In this document: one piece after another, positions 50,956-59,650 of the stretch
How the letters are laid out: every line of letters starts with the position of its first letter
Position numbering within the stretch: position 1 is the first letter of the stretch
Assembly (NCBI RefSeq): GCF_013363995.1
Contig: NZ_JABWGO010000013.1
Coordinates: 1-64,000 of the forward strand
Direction of reading: 5' to 3'
Origin: Nonomuraea rhodomycinica
GTDB taxonomy: Bacteria; Actinomycetota; Actinomycetes; Streptosporangiales; Streptosporangiaceae
Length of the DNA: 64,000 nucleotides
Position numbers and translations under genes: made by a program
The notes under the pieces: model-generated
Database searches by the model: none
The model's input: the letters and a program-made list of their open reading frames with translations, nothing else
Told to the model about the DNA's origin: nothing

Positions 50956-52065
50956 GTGGCTGACATCGTGATTCCCGCTGACATCAAGCCCGCCGACGGC
51001 CGCTTCGGCTGCGGGCCCTCGAAGGTTCGCACCGAGCAGCTGGCCGCCCTCGCCTCCGCCGGGGCGAGCGTCATGGGCACCTCCCACCGCCAGAAGCCGG
51101 TCAAGGAGCTGGTCGGCCGCGTGCGCTCCGGGCTGGCCGACCTGTTCTCGCTGCCCGAGGGCTACCAGGTCGTCCTCGGCAACGGCGGCACCACCGCGTT
51201 CTGGGACATCGCCTCCTTCGGGCTCATCCGCGACCGCTCGCAGCACCTGTCGTTCGGTGAGTTCTCCTCCAAGTTCGCCACCGTCGCCCGCAAGGCGCCG
51301 TGGCTGGGCGAGCCCTCGGTGATCAAGTCCGAGGTCGGCACCCACCCGACGGCGGTCGCCGAGGACGGCGTCGACGTCTACGCGCTCACCCACAACGAGA
51401 CCTCGACCGGCGTGGCCATGCCGATCCGGCGGGTCGGCTCCGACGACTCGCTGGTGCTCGTGGACGCCACCTCCGGCGCGGGCGGCCTGCCCGTGTCGAT
51501 CGAGGAGACCGACGTCTACTACTTCGCGCCGCAGAAGAGCTTCGCCTCCGACGGCGGCCTGTGGATCGCGCTGATGTCGCCGCGCGCGCTGGCCCGCGTC
51601 GAGGAGATCGCCGCCACCGACCGCTACGTGCCGGAGTTCTTCAGCCTGCCGGTCGCCATCGACAACTCCGCCAAGGACCAGACCTACAACACCCCGGCCG
51701 TGGCCACGCTGTTCCTGCTGGCCGACCAGCTCGACTGGATGAACGGCAACGGCGGCCTGGCCTGGACCACCTCCCGCACGGCCGACTCGGCGCAGCGCCT
51801 GTACTCGTGGGCCGAGAAGTCGTCCTACGCGACGCCGTTCGCGGCGCCGGAGTTCCGCTCGCAGGTGGTCGGCACGATCGACTTCTCCGACGAGGTCGAC
51901 GCGGCGGCGGTGGCCAAGGTGCTGCGCGCCAACGGCATCGTCGACACCGAGCCGTACCGCAAGCTGGGCCGCAACCAGCTGCGGGTGGCGATGTTCCCGG
52001 CGATCGACCCGGCCGACATCGAGGCCCTGACCGTGTGCATCGACCACGTGGTCGAGCGCCTCTAG
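50956..52065 (+). CDS. serC: Phosphoserine aminotransferase
   Basis: 369 residues; PLP enzyme turning 3-phosphohydroxypyruvate into phosphoserine in serine synthesis. Cofactor Lys 194 is in YYFAPQKSFASDGG, and VLGNGGTTAFWDIASFG and THNETSTGVAMPIRRV are family blocks. It is the actinobacterial/mycobacterial-type SerC. GTG 50956 starts ADIVIPADIKPADGRFGCGP as usual. Divergent from the receptor gene; a strong hairpin follows at 52084-52122. Confidence 0.95.
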   Translation: MADIVIPADIKPADGRFGCGPSKVRTEQLAALASAGASVMGTSHRQKPVKELVGRVRSGLADLFSLPEGYQVVLGNGGTTAFWDIASFGLIRDRSQHLSFGEFSSKFATVARKAPWLGEPSVIKSEVGTHPTAVAEDGVDVYALTHNETSTGVAMPIRRVGSDDSLVLVDATSGAGGLPVSIEETDVYYFAPQKSFASDGGLWIALMSPRALARVEEIAATDRYVPEFFSLPVAIDNSAKDQTYNTPAVATLFLLADQLDWMNGNGGLAWTTSRTADSAQRLYSWAEKSSYATPFAAPEFRSQVVGTIDFSDEVDAAAVAKVLRANGIVDTEPYRKLGRNQLRVAMFPAIDPADIEALTVCIDHVVERL

Positions 52066-52083
52066 CCGGCGCGTCACGCGGAG

Positions 52084-52122
52084 ACGGCCCCGCACCCGCC
52101 GGCAGGCGGTGTGCGGGGCCGT
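52084..52122. terminator. Hairpin terminator between serC and rhomboid gene
   Basis: ACGGCCCCGCAC-CCGCC (52084 onward) pairs with GGCGG-TGTGCGGGGCCGT (to 52122) with one bulged base and a four-base loop. It lies between convergent genes. No U-tract is present on either side. Confidence 0.7.
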
Positions 52123-52135
52123 TCGCGTCGCGAGG

Positions 52136-52759
52136 TCAGGACGGCAGGGCGGCGGGGCGCTTGCGGCGCAGCACCCAGGCGGCCACGACGCCGCCGATCA
52201 GGCCGAACAGGTGGCCCTGCCACGAGATGCCCTGCTGGTTGGGCAGCAGCCCCCACAGGATCGAGTAGTACGCGATGGCCACGCCGACGCCGATGACGAT
52301 GTCGAGGGGGCGGCGGTCGAACAGCCCCCGGCACACGACGTAGCCGAAGTAGCCGAACACCAGCCCGCTGGCGCCGACCGTGATGATCTCCGGGCTGGTG
52401 AGCCAGGTGCCGAGGCCGCCGATGACGATGATGAGCGCGCTGGCCGCGAAGAACCGGCCGAGGCCGCGCACGGCGGCCAGGAAGCCGAGGACGAGCAGCG
52501 GCAGCGAGTTGGCCATGAGGTGGCCGAAGCCGACGTGCAGGAACGGCGCGAACACGATGCCGGCCAGCCCGTCGGGCTCCCAGCCGACGATGCCGAACTG
52601 CCGGTCGAGGGTGCCGCCCAGCACGTAGTCCACGACCTCGACGCCCCACATCAGGCCGAGGATCACCACCATGACGACGAGGGCGCTCAGCGCGCCGGTG
52701 AGCAGCGTGCCCGCCCCGCGCTTGACCGAGTCGTACCTCGCACTGGAATCGCCGCTCAT
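52136..52759 (-). CDS. Rhomboid family intramembrane serine protease
   Basis: 207 residues, six to seven helices. Catalytic Ser 131 in ITVGASGLVFGYFGY and His 183 in SWQGHLFGLIGG; the oxyanion-side HxxxN is H80-N84 (HVGFGHLMANSLPLLVLG). All rhomboid essentials are present, so it should cut membrane helices of other proteins. The substrate is unknown; the surface proteins with C-terminal helices in this window are only a speculation. ATG 52759 follows GGGAGG. Confidence 0.93.
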   Translation of the reverse strand: MSGDSSARYDSVKRGAGTLLTGALSALVVMVVILGLMWGVEVVDYVLGGTLDRQFGIVGWEPDGLAGIVFAPFLHVGFGHLMANSLPLLVLGFLAAVRGLGRFFAASALIIVIGGLGTWLTSPEIITVGASGLVFGYFGYVVCRGLFDRRPLDIVIGVGVAIAYYSILWGLLPNQQGISWQGHLFGLIGGVVAAWVLRRKRPAALPS

Positions 52760-52823
52760 ACGCCCTCCCGCTCGACGCCCTCTCTTTACCGTACGCAGGG
52801 CCCGTCATGCGCGCGTGCGGAAA

Positions 52824-52856
52824 ACGACCCCCTCCCCTGGGCGGGGAGGGGGTCGT
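52824..52856 (-). terminator. Rho-independent terminator after crotonase gene
   Basis: ACGACCCCCTCCCC (52824-52837) pairs perfectly with GGGGAGGGGGTCGT (52843-52856) with a five-base loop. On the minus strand the hairpin ends in TTTT, the best canonical terminator in the window. It ends the crotonase/SDR transcript. Confidence 0.82.
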
Positions 52857-52869
52857 CGGGTCCGCCGGG

Positions 52870-53634
52870 CTACTCGCCCTTCCACTGGGGGGCGCGCTTC
52901 TCGGCGAAGGCCGCCGCGCCCTCCATGGCGTCCTTGGAGCCGAACACCGGGTTGATGATCTCACCCTGGCGGCGGAACATCTCCTCCAGCGGCCAGTCCT
53001 GCGACTCGATGATCACCCGCTTGGTCGCCGCGAGGGCCAGCGGCGCGTTGGCGGCGATCTTGCGGGCCAGCTCCAGCGCGCCCTCCAGGGCGGCGCCGGG
53101 CTCGGTGATCCGGTTGACCAGGCCCAGCTCGTACAGGCGTGAGGCCGGGTAGTGGTCGCCGGTCAGGGCGATCTCCATGGCCACGTGGTACGGCACGCGG
53201 CGCGGCAGCCGCATGATGCCGCCCGCGCCCGCGACCAGCCCCCGCCTGGGCTCGGGCAGGCCGAACGTCGCCTCGGAGGAGGCCACGATCAGGTCGCAGG
53301 ACAGCGCCAGCTCGAAGCCGCCCGCGAGGGCGTACCCCTCGACCGCGGCCACCAGCGGCTTGCGCGGCGGCGCCTCGGTGAGCCCGCCGAAGCCGCGCCC
53401 CTCGACCACGGGGAAGTCGCCGGCCAGGAACCCCTTGAGGTCCATGCCGGCGCTGAACGTGCCGCCCGCGCCGGTCAGGACGTAGGCGGACACGTCGGGG
53501 CGGCCGTCGAGGGCGTCCAGCGCCTCGGCGATGCCCCGGGCCACCGCGCCGTTGATCGCGTTGCGCGCCTTCGGGCGGTTGATCGTGAGCACGGCGACGC
53601 CGCCGGACTCCTCGACGAGGACGTCGTCAGACAC
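52870..53634 (-). CDS. Enoyl-CoA hydratase/isomerase (crotonase)
   Basis: 254 residues. Crotonase fold with AVLTINRPKARNAINGAVA, oxyanion stretch GAGGTFSAGMDLKGFLAGD, GYALAGGFELALSCDLIVAS and FGLPEPRRGLVAGAGGIMRLPRR. It hydrates 2-enoyl-CoA, the second step of beta-oxidation or of branched-chain acyl-CoA breakdown. GTG 53634 is six bases after the stop of the SDR gene, so they are one operon. A canonical terminator follows. Which enoyl-CoA is used is unknown. Confidence 0.92.
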   Translation of the reverse strand: MSDDVLVEESGGVAVLTINRPKARNAINGAVARGIAEALDALDGRPDVSAYVLTGAGGTFSAGMDLKGFLAGDFPVVEGRGFGGLTEAPPRKPLVAAVEGYALAGGFELALSCDLIVASSEATFGLPEPRRGLVAGAGGIMRLPRRVPYHVAMEIALTGDHYPASRLYELGLVNRITEPGAALEGALELARKIAANAPLALAATKRVIIESQDWPLEEMFRRQGEIINPVFGSKDAMEGAAAFAEKRAPQWKGE

Positions 53635-53640
53635 GTGACC

Positions 53641-54414
53641 TCACTTGGGCTGGAAGCGGATGCCGCCGTCGAAGCGGACGACCTCGGCGTTCATGTAGTC
53701 GTTCTCGACGAGGGAGCGGACGAGGTGGGCGAACTCGCTCGCCTGGCCCATGCGCTTGGGGAAGACGACCGGGGCGACCAGCTTGGCCTTGAACTCCTCG
53801 GCGTTGGGGTTGAAGCCGTAGATGGGGGTGTCGATGATGCCGGGGCAGATCGTGTTGACGCGGACGCCGATGGCCGCCAGGTCGCGGGCGGCGGGCACGG
53901 TCATGCCGACGATGCCGCCCTTGGAGGCGGAGTAGGCGAGCTGGCCGGTCTGGCCCTCCAGGGCCGCCACGGACGCGGTGTTGATCACCACGCCGCGCTG
54001 GCCGTCGCCGTCCACCGGCTCGGTCTTCGCGATGGCGGCGGCGCCGATGCGCATGAGGTTGAACGTGCCGATCAGGTTGACCTCGATGACCTTGCGGTAG
54101 GAGGCCGCGCTGTGGGGGTTGCCCTCGCGGTTGACCGTGCGCTCGGCCCAGCCGATGCCCGCGCTGTTGACCACGACGCGCAGCGGCTTGCCGGTGGCGA
54201 CGGCGGCGTCCACGGCGGCCTGCACCTGGTCCTCGTCGGCCACGTCGGTGCGGACGAAGACGCCGCCGAGCTCGTCGGCGACGGTCTTGCCGCGCTCCTC
54301 GTTCAGGTCGGCGACGACGACGGTCGCGCCGTGCCGCGCGAGCTCGCGGGCGGTGGCCTCACCGAGGCCGCTGGCGCCGCCGGAGATGATTGCTGCAGAT
54401 CCGTTCACGTCCAT
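53641..54414 (-). CDS. SDR 3-hydroxyacyl-CoA dehydrogenase (HSD17B10-like)
   Basis: 257 residues. NAD-binding GGASGLGEATARELARHG with ADLNEERG, active-site NTASVAALEGQTGQLAYSASK (Ser, Tyr, Lys), and CPGIIDTPIYGFNPNAEEF, the layout of short-chain 3-hydroxyacyl-CoA dehydrogenases related to human HSD17B10. It oxidises 3-hydroxyacyl-CoA (including 2-methyl-3-hydroxybutyryl-CoA in isoleucine breakdown). First gene of a two-gene operon with the crotonase. ATG 54414 is the start. Confidence 0.9.
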   Translation of the reverse strand: MDVNGSAAIISGGASGLGEATARELARHGATVVVADLNEERGKTVADELGGVFVRTDVADEDQVQAAVDAAVATGKPLRVVVNSAGIGWAERTVNREGNPHSAASYRKVIEVNLIGTFNLMRIGAAAIAKTEPVDGDGQRGVVINTASVAALEGQTGQLAYSASKGGIVGMTVPAARDLAAIGVRVNTICPGIIDTPIYGFNPNAEEFKAKLVAPVVFPKRMGQASEFAHLVRSLVENDYMNAEVVRFDGGIRFQPK

Positions 54415-54462
54415 ATCCCGGACCCTAACCCGACGACCGAATGAAGTTCTACTCGGGGTGGG

Positions 54463-54801
54463 TTAAATCTCGCCAACGGCGCTGTCGACGTCGGCGTACA
54501 CCTTGATCCGCCGGTCGAGGCCGGTCGTGTGCAGGATCCGGGCCACCGGAGCCTGCGGCGCGGCCAGCGACACCCCGCCGCCCTCGCCGGTCGCCAGCCG
54601 CCACGCCTCGATGAGCACCGACAGGCCGCTGGAGTCCATGAAGGACAGCTGCTGCAGGTCGAGGACGAGCCGGGCGCTGTCCTGCTTGATGGCGTCGCGT
54701 ACCTCGTCGCGGAGGAACGGCGCCGTGAAAAGGTCGAGCTCACCCTCCACGGCCACCACCACGGCGTCACCGAGGGCGTGTCGCGCAAGCCGCAGCTTCA
54801 T
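54463..54801 (-). CDS. STAS-domain anti-anti-sigma factor
   Basis: 112 residues. Single STAS domain with VVVAVEGELDLFTAPFLRDE and the phospho-Ser region LSFMDSSGLSVLIEA (Ser 57 or 58). In the unphosphorylated state such proteins trap anti-sigma kinases and free a sigma factor; SpoIIE-type phosphatases reactivate them. The phosphatase at 41281 is a possible partner, though 11 kb away. ATG 54801 follows GAGGAGGGG. Confidence 0.9.
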   Translation of the reverse strand: MKLRLARHALGDAVVVAVEGELDLFTAPFLRDEVRDAIKQDSARLVLDLQQLSFMDSSGLSVLIEAWRLATGEGGGVSLAAPQAPVARILHTTGLDRRIKVYADVDSAVGEI

Positions 54802-54855
54802 AGGGCCCCTCCTCGTTGAGCCACTGTACTTCTCCCTGAGGCGCCGTGGCGCGGC

Positions 54856-55620
54856 TCAGGCGGGCTCGGCGGGGGCCGGGACGGCGAAGCCGTAGGGAAG
54901 CTCCAGCCGGTGGGCCGCGAGCAGCTCGGTGTCGGCGAGGAGCTCGCGCGTGGGCCCGTCGGCCGCGATCACCCCGCCGGAGAGGATCAGCGAGCGCTCG
55001 CACAGCTCCAGCGCGTACGGCAGGTCGTGCGTGACCATGAGCACGGTCACGTCGAGCGAGCGCAGGATCTCGGCCAGCTCCCGGCGGGCGGCCGGGTCGA
55101 GGTTGGACGACGGCTCGTCCAGCACGAGGATCTCGGGCTCCATCGCGAGCACGGTCGCCACGGCCACCCTGCGCCGCTGGCCGAAGGACAGGTGGTGCGG
55201 CGGCCGGTCGATGGCCTCCAGCATGCCGACGCGGTCGAGGGCGCCCTTGACCGCGCGCTCCAGCTCCTCGCCGGTCAGGCCCATGTTGGCCGGGCCGAAG
55301 GCCACGTCGTCGCGGACGGTCGGCATGAAGAGCTGGTCGTCGGGGTCCTGGAAGACCAGGCCGACCCGGCGGCGGACCTCCTTGAGCGTGTCCTTGCGCA
55401 CGGGCGTGCCGCCCACGGTGACCGTGCCGTGCCCGGCGGTGAGGATGCCGTTGAGGTGCATGACGAGCGTGGTCTTGCCCGCGCCGTTCGGGCCGAGCAG
55501 CGCGACCCGCTCGCCCCGGCCGATCGTCAGGTCCACGCCGAACAGCGCCTGGGTGCCGTCCGGGTAGGCGTAGGCCAGGCGAGACACCTCGAGAGAGTTC
55601 ACGTCGTTCGGAGAGTTCAC
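54856..55620 (-). CDS. cbiO: ECF transporter ATP-binding protein (CbiO/NikO)
   Basis: 254 residues. Walker A GPNGAGKTTLVMHLNG at about 43-51, Q-loop RVGLVFQDPDDQLFMPTV, signature LSFGQRRRVAVATVLA, Walker B ILVLDEPSSNLDPAA and switch His in VTHDLPYAL. It powers Ni or Co uptake with CbiQ and CbiMN. GTG 55620 overlaps the cbiQ stop by four bases (GTGA); a second GTG at 55599 is possible. Third gene of cbiMN-Q-O. Confidence 0.93.
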   Translation of the reverse strand: MNSPNDVNSLEVSRLAYAYPDGTQALFGVDLTIGRGERVALLGPNGAGKTTLVMHLNGILTAGHGTVTVGGTPVRKDTLKEVRRRVGLVFQDPDDQLFMPTVRDDVAFGPANMGLTGEELERAVKGALDRVGMLEAIDRPPHHLSFGQRRRVAVATVLAMEPEILVLDEPSSNLDPAARRELAEILRSLDVTVLMVTHDLPYALELCERSLILSGGVIAADGPTRELLADTELLAAHRLELPYGFAVPAPAEPA

Positions 55621-56372
55621 AGGGACAGTCCCAACACCGCTAGAGCCGAAACCGGCAGCAGGAGCGCGACCCCCCACTGCGCGGCCGACGCCGAGACCTC
55701 GCCGAGCATCGGCATCCGGCCGGAGTAGCCGCGGCTCAGCATCGCCAGGTGCACTCTCTCACCCCGCTCGTACGAGCGGATGAACAGGGCCCCCGCCGAG
55801 CGGGCGACGGCCGGGAGCTGCCGGACGTCGCGGGCCTCGAAGCCGCGCGACTCGCGGGCCACCCGCATCCGCCGCATCTCGTCCAGGATCACGTCGAGGT
55901 AGCGCAGCATGAACATGGCGATCTGCACCAGCAGCGACGGCACGCGCAGCCGCTGCGCCCCGAGCAGGATCACCCGCGGCTCGGTCGTGGCCGCGAGCAG
56001 GATGGAGGCGACCACGCCCAGCGTGGCCTTGGCCAGGATGTTCCACGCCGCCCACAGCCCCGGCACGCTGAGCGAGAGGCCGAGCACCGTGGTGCGCTCC
56101 CCCAGCCCGATCACCGGGATGAGGAAGGCGAACAGCACGAACGGCAGCTCGATCGCCATCCGCCGCAGCACGTGGCCGGGCGGCACGCGAGCGGCCCAGG
56201 CCACGGCCGCCAGCAGCAGCGCGTACAGGCCGAACGCCCAGAAGCGCTCGCGCGGCGTGGCCACCACGACCACGGCGAAGGCGAACACCGCGAGCAGCTT
56301 GCACTGCGGCGGCAGCCGGTGGACCGCCGAAGCGCCCGGCAGGTAGAGCTGGTGATGGTGCCCCGCGCCCAC
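55617..56372 (-). CDS. cbiQ: ECF transporter transmembrane protein CbiQ
   Basis: 251 residues, about five helices. The ATPase-contact motifs are MRVARESRGFEARDVRQLPA and MLSRGYSGRMPMLG, both with the Ala-Arg-Gly pattern of energy-coupling T-components. It starts GAGHHHQLYLPGASAVHRLPPQCK, the CbiQ/NikQ opening. It connects the S-component to the ATPase. GTG 56372 is 10 bp from the cbiMN stop. Confidence 0.93.
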   Translation of the reverse strand: MGAGHHHQLYLPGASAVHRLPPQCKLLAVFAFAVVVVATPRERFWAFGLYALLLAAVAWAARVPPGHVLRRMAIELPFVLFAFLIPVIGLGERTTVLGLSLSVPGLWAAWNILAKATLGVVASILLAATTEPRVILLGAQRLRVPSLLVQIAMFMLRYLDVILDEMRRMRVARESRGFEARDVRQLPAVARSAGALFIRSYERGERVHLAMLSRGYSGRMPMLGEVSASAAQWGVALLLPVSALAVLGLSL

Positions 56373-56382
56373 GATGTGCCCT

Positions 56383-57414
56383 TCAGACCTTGACCTTGTC
56401 GTCCCCGGCGGCGGGGGCCTGCCCGCGGGCGCGCGCCGCGTGGGCGACGGCGCCGGCGACGAGCAGCACGACGCCCACGCCGATGACCCCGGCGACGCCC
56501 ACGGGGATGCCGCCGACCTCGCCGTAGTCGCCCAGCGGGGACCAGCTCATCACGTGCTCCGTCGCCTGGCCGATGAAGCCCTTGTTCTCGGCGACCGCCT
56601 CCAGGCCGTCGGGGCTGGAGGAGGCGAAGAACGACACGACGCCCGCCAGCAGCAGCGTCAGGCCGACGCCGCCGAGCAGGAACGGCCGCAGCGCCTTCCC
56701 GGCCGCCACCGGCCGGGCCGCCGGCTCGACCGTCGTGACGCCGTCGGGCCCGCGCAGCACCAGCGGTGCGGCGAGCCCGCGCGCGCCGTACACGAGGTCC
56801 GGCCGCACGGCGAGGACCGCGCCCACCGTGAACGCGGTGATCAGGCCCTCGCCGACGCCGATCAGCACGTGCACGCCGCCCATCGCGGCGGCCACCGCCG
56901 ACACCTCGATCGGCGCGGTGCCGCCGATCCAGAACAGCAGCGTGAACACCAGCGCCGCGGCGGGCACCGAGAGCAGGGAGGCGAGGAAGGCGGCGGCCGT
57001 CACCCCGCCCTTGCCCCGGACGAGCTGGGTGACCAGCCGGAAGACGCCCCAGCCGACGAGCACGGTGACGATGCCCATGATCGTGATGTTGACGCCCAGC
57101 GCGGTGAGCCCGCCGTCGGCGAAGAACACGCCCTGCACGAGCAGGACCACGGCCATGCACAGCACCCCTGTGTACGGGCCCACGAGTATCGCCGCCAGCG
57201 CGCCTCCCAGCAGGTGCCCGCTGGTCCCGGCGGCGACCGGGAAGTTCAGCATCTGCACGGCGAAGATGAACGCGGCGACGAGGCCCGCCATGGGGGCGGT
57301 GCGGTCGTCGAGCTCGCGCCGGGCGCCGCGCAGGCACACGGCCACTCCGGCCGCGGCCACGGCTCCGGCGGAAACGGACACGGCCGCGTTGAAGAAGCCA
57401 TCGGGTACGTGCAT
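56383..57414 (-). CDS. cbiM: Fused CbiM-CbiN-like Ni/Co ECF substrate component
   Basis: 343 residues. N-terminal MHVPDGFFNAAV gives the metal-binding His 2 used by CbiM/NikM. Helices then include GTSGHLLGGALAAILVGPYTG and FADGGLTALGVNITIMGIV. At about residue 215 the CbiM part ends, and a PDGLE-domain tail (ASSSPDGLEAVAENKGFIG with two helices) follows, i.e. CbiN/NikN fused in one chain. It captures Ni2+ or Co2+ and passes it to CbiQO. Which metal cannot be told from sequence. First gene of the operon. Confidence 0.9.
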   Translation of the reverse strand: MHVPDGFFNAAVSVSAGAVAAAGVAVCLRGARRELDDRTAPMAGLVAAFIFAVQMLNFPVAAGTSGHLLGGALAAILVGPYTGVLCMAVVLLVQGVFFADGGLTALGVNITIMGIVTVLVGWGVFRLVTQLVRGKGGVTAAAFLASLLSVPAAALVFTLLFWIGGTAPIEVSAVAAAMGGVHVLIGVGEGLITAFTVGAVLAVRPDLVYGARGLAAPLVLRGPDGVTTVEPAARPVAAGKALRPFLLGGVGLTLLLAGVVSFFASSSPDGLEAVAENKGFIGQATEHVMSWSPLGDYGEVGGIPVGVAGVIGVGVVLLVAGAVAHAARARGQAPAAGDDKVKV

Positions 57415-57465
57415 GGCACATCCTTCACCTAGGACTGCACAACAGCCCTACTTTAGGACATTCTC

Positions 57466-57488
57466 TTGCACCTGCACATAGTTGGCAA
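57466..57488 (-). promoter_or_regulatory. Possible metal-regulator site upstream of cbiMNQO
   Basis: TTGCAC-CTGCACATAGT-TGGCAA forms an imperfect dyad with TTGC and GCAA ends. Its inner spacing (TTGCCA-N5-GTGCAG on the minus strand) recalls the TTGCAA-N5-TTGCAA box of the nickel regulator Nur. It is the only promoter DNA of the operon (75 bp before the next gene). No cobalamin riboswitch is evident. Tentative. Confidence 0.3.
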
Positions 57489-59312
57489 TTAGGGCAAGAT
57501 CCTTCGTAGCACGGTACGAGCGGTGAGCTTCCGGACCACCGCGCTCAACCGTCCCTTACCCGGTGTCGCGTACGGCCGCACGCTGCGGAACATCGCCCCT
57601 CCCCACAGGCGGCGCGGCGCCGCCACGGTCTCGGCGTCGGCCTCGACCCGGAACCGCGCGGGCGGTCCGCCCACCACCACCTCCAGGTAGGCGTCCCAGG
57701 TGCCGGGCGACAGGCGGCCGATCGCGGGCCGGGCCGCGAACCCGCCGCCCGGCAGCGGCACCACCCGCTCGGCCCGCTCGTCGCCGGTGCGCCGCTCGCG
57801 CCAGATCAGCCGGCGCAGCGCCGACGCGCCGGGCGCCGACCCGCCGACCGTGACCTCGCCGTCCATGGCCAGCCGGCTGCCCAGCGCCCACCGGGTGCGG
57901 GTGACGCGCACGCTGCCGGGCACCGCCGCGAGGTGCCCGCCGACGTCGATGCTGAGGTTGCCGTTGTCCTTGGTGAAGTACGGGATGACCACCGCCTCGC
58001 CGACGAGCCGGGCGGCGGGCCGGGCGACGTCCTCGTCGCGGTCGGCCCCCAGCCGGCCGGTGCGCATCACACCCTCCAGCTCGATCGCGATCCGCGCGTC
58101 CCAGATGCCGGAGCCGAGCCGCGAGACGTCCAGGCGGGCGGTGAAGCGCTCGCCCTCGCACGCGGCGGGCACGACGACCTCACGCCCCGCGTCGTGCCGC
58201 TCGCGCAGCACCAGCGACATCGCGTACGGCAGGTGGACGCCGTCGAGCCCGGCCGTGCCCGCGACCACCAGCACGCCCTCCTCCCAGCGCAGCGCCGTCA
58301 GGCGGCGGCGGACGGCCGCGGCCTCGATGTCGGCCAGCCGGCCGAGCCGGTCCACGTCGTCGAGCGAGGCGACCCGCTGCCGGCCCATGCGGCTGAGCCG
58401 CGCGTGGACCCCCGGCGTCAGCCACTCGTCGCACAGCGCCGCCACCTCCTGCGCGATGTCCTTGCGGCGCACCGGGTCGGACTCCAGGAACGGCACGCCG
58501 AGCTGGGCCAGCACGTCCAGCCGGAAGTGCCGCAGCAGCAGGTGGTCGCGCAGCGGCCCCGGCGGGATGTGCTCCAGCATGAGCTGGACCGGGCCCCGGA
58601 TCATGGCCAGCCAGCCCAGCGGGTCGCGGCTGCCGGACTGCTGCATGATGCTGCTGCCGTCGGGCCGGGCCACCAGGTGGTAGCAGTCGTGCTCGGCGAC
58701 CACGGAGATCACCCCGGCGTGGCAGTAGGCGTGGACGGTGAAGTAGATGTCCTCACCCACGAGCCGGCTCTCGGCGAAGCGGATGCGGTGGCGTTCGAGC
58801 ATCTCGCGGCGGAACAGCTTGAAGCACGACAGGCTGTTGTAGACCGCGCTGGCGCCCAGCTCGGCCCGCTCGGCGTCGCGGGCGAACATCGAGACCGGCG
58901 CGCGGCGGCCGTGGCCCACCATCTTGCCGAGCACGATGTCGGAGTCGTTGCGGTCGGCCATGGCGACCATGCGCTCCAGCGCCTCGGGCCCGAGGTAGTC
59001 GTCGGCGTCGCAGAAGAAGACGTAGCGGCCGGTGGCGTGGTCGAGGCCGACGTTGCGCGGGCGCCCGGCGCCGCCGCCCTCGCCGCTCAGGCGCACGACC
59101 TTGACGCTGGCCTTGTGGTAGGCGGCGTAGAGGTCGAGCAGCTCGGCGCTGCCGTCGGTCGAGCCGTCGTCGACGACCACGATCTCCTTGCGCACCCGCT
59201 GGACGAGCACCGAGGTCAGGCAGCGGTCGAGGTACGGCCGGCAGTCGCGGGCCGGGATGACGACGCTGACGTCCACCGTCTCGCCGTCCTTCGCCGATGT
59301 CGTGATAGCCAC
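57489..59312 (-). CDS. Glycosyltransferase family 2 with C-terminal beta modules
   Basis: 607 residues. The GT-A domain spans about 1-230, with VSVVIPARDCRPYLDRCLTS, EIVVVDDGSTDGSAELLDLY, GRPRNVGLDHATGRYVFFCD and the DxD-like FFCDADDYLGP, plus GEDIYFTVHAY. From about 340 on the protein is beta-rich and repeats a similar pattern (VRVTRTRWALGSRLAMDGEV, GSGIWDARIAIELEG, SPGTWDAYLEVVVGG), as in TagF/CDP-glycerol glycerophosphotransferase-linked enzymes. It may polymerise teichoic-acid-like or capsular material; the acceptor is unknown. GTG 59312 is the start. Confidence 0.85.
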   Translation of the reverse strand: MAITTSAKDGETVDVSVVIPARDCRPYLDRCLTSVLVQRVRKEIVVVDDGSTDGSAELLDLYAAYHKASVKVVRLSGEGGGAGRPRNVGLDHATGRYVFFCDADDYLGPEALERMVAMADRNDSDIVLGKMVGHGRRAPVSMFARDAERAELGASAVYNSLSCFKLFRREMLERHRIRFAESRLVGEDIYFTVHAYCHAGVISVVAEHDCYHLVARPDGSSIMQQSGSRDPLGWLAMIRGPVQLMLEHIPPGPLRDHLLLRHFRLDVLAQLGVPFLESDPVRRKDIAQEVAALCDEWLTPGVHARLSRMGRQRVASLDDVDRLGRLADIEAAAVRRRLTALRWEEGVLVVAGTAGLDGVHLPYAMSLVLRERHDAGREVVVPAACEGERFTARLDVSRLGSGIWDARIAIELEGVMRTGRLGADRDEDVARPAARLVGEAVVIPYFTKDNGNLSIDVGGHLAAVPGSVRVTRTRWALGSRLAMDGEVTVGGSAPGASALRRLIWRERRTGDERAERVVPLPGGGFAARPAIGRLSPGTWDAYLEVVVGGPPARFRVEADAETVAAPRRLWGGAMFRSVRPYATPGKGRLSAVVRKLTARTVLRRILP

Positions 59313-59650
59313 AGCCGCGCCCCTCGCCGCTACAGTCCGCCTCCGATTGGCTTCAGTATGTGACGAAGCGCGGGGGGCGCGTGGGGCGATCGGCGGACTT
59401 CACCACCGGCTTTTTTCTCGTCCCCTCACGACTCCGGTAATTCTTCGCGCATGCCCGGAAAGCCCAGCTAATATCGCCAACCGGTCACTATTCGTCAGCA
59501 CCGAATTACTTTCAGGAAGGCGTTTCTCCACCGCGGGGTAGAGAACTTTCCCACTGGTAGGAGTGCCGTACCCCGGCGGCTCCCACGGTGATCCGCCGGC
59601 CCGCGTCACGCGTCTACGCTTAGGCAATCTCGACCGGGGAGGTGGCGGGA
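59313..59650. other. Gene-free promoter region, less GC-rich
   Basis: 338 bp between the divergent glycosyltransferase and the 116-residue coiled protein. It is visibly more AT-rich than its surroundings, with no ORF and only weak palindromes. It is probably a divergent promoter region; I see no specific known operator. Confidence 0.5.

Noticed and set aside
57415..57488. Cobalamin riboswitch before cbiMNQO
   Set aside because: Only 74 bp are available and no B12-box-like sequence is visible.
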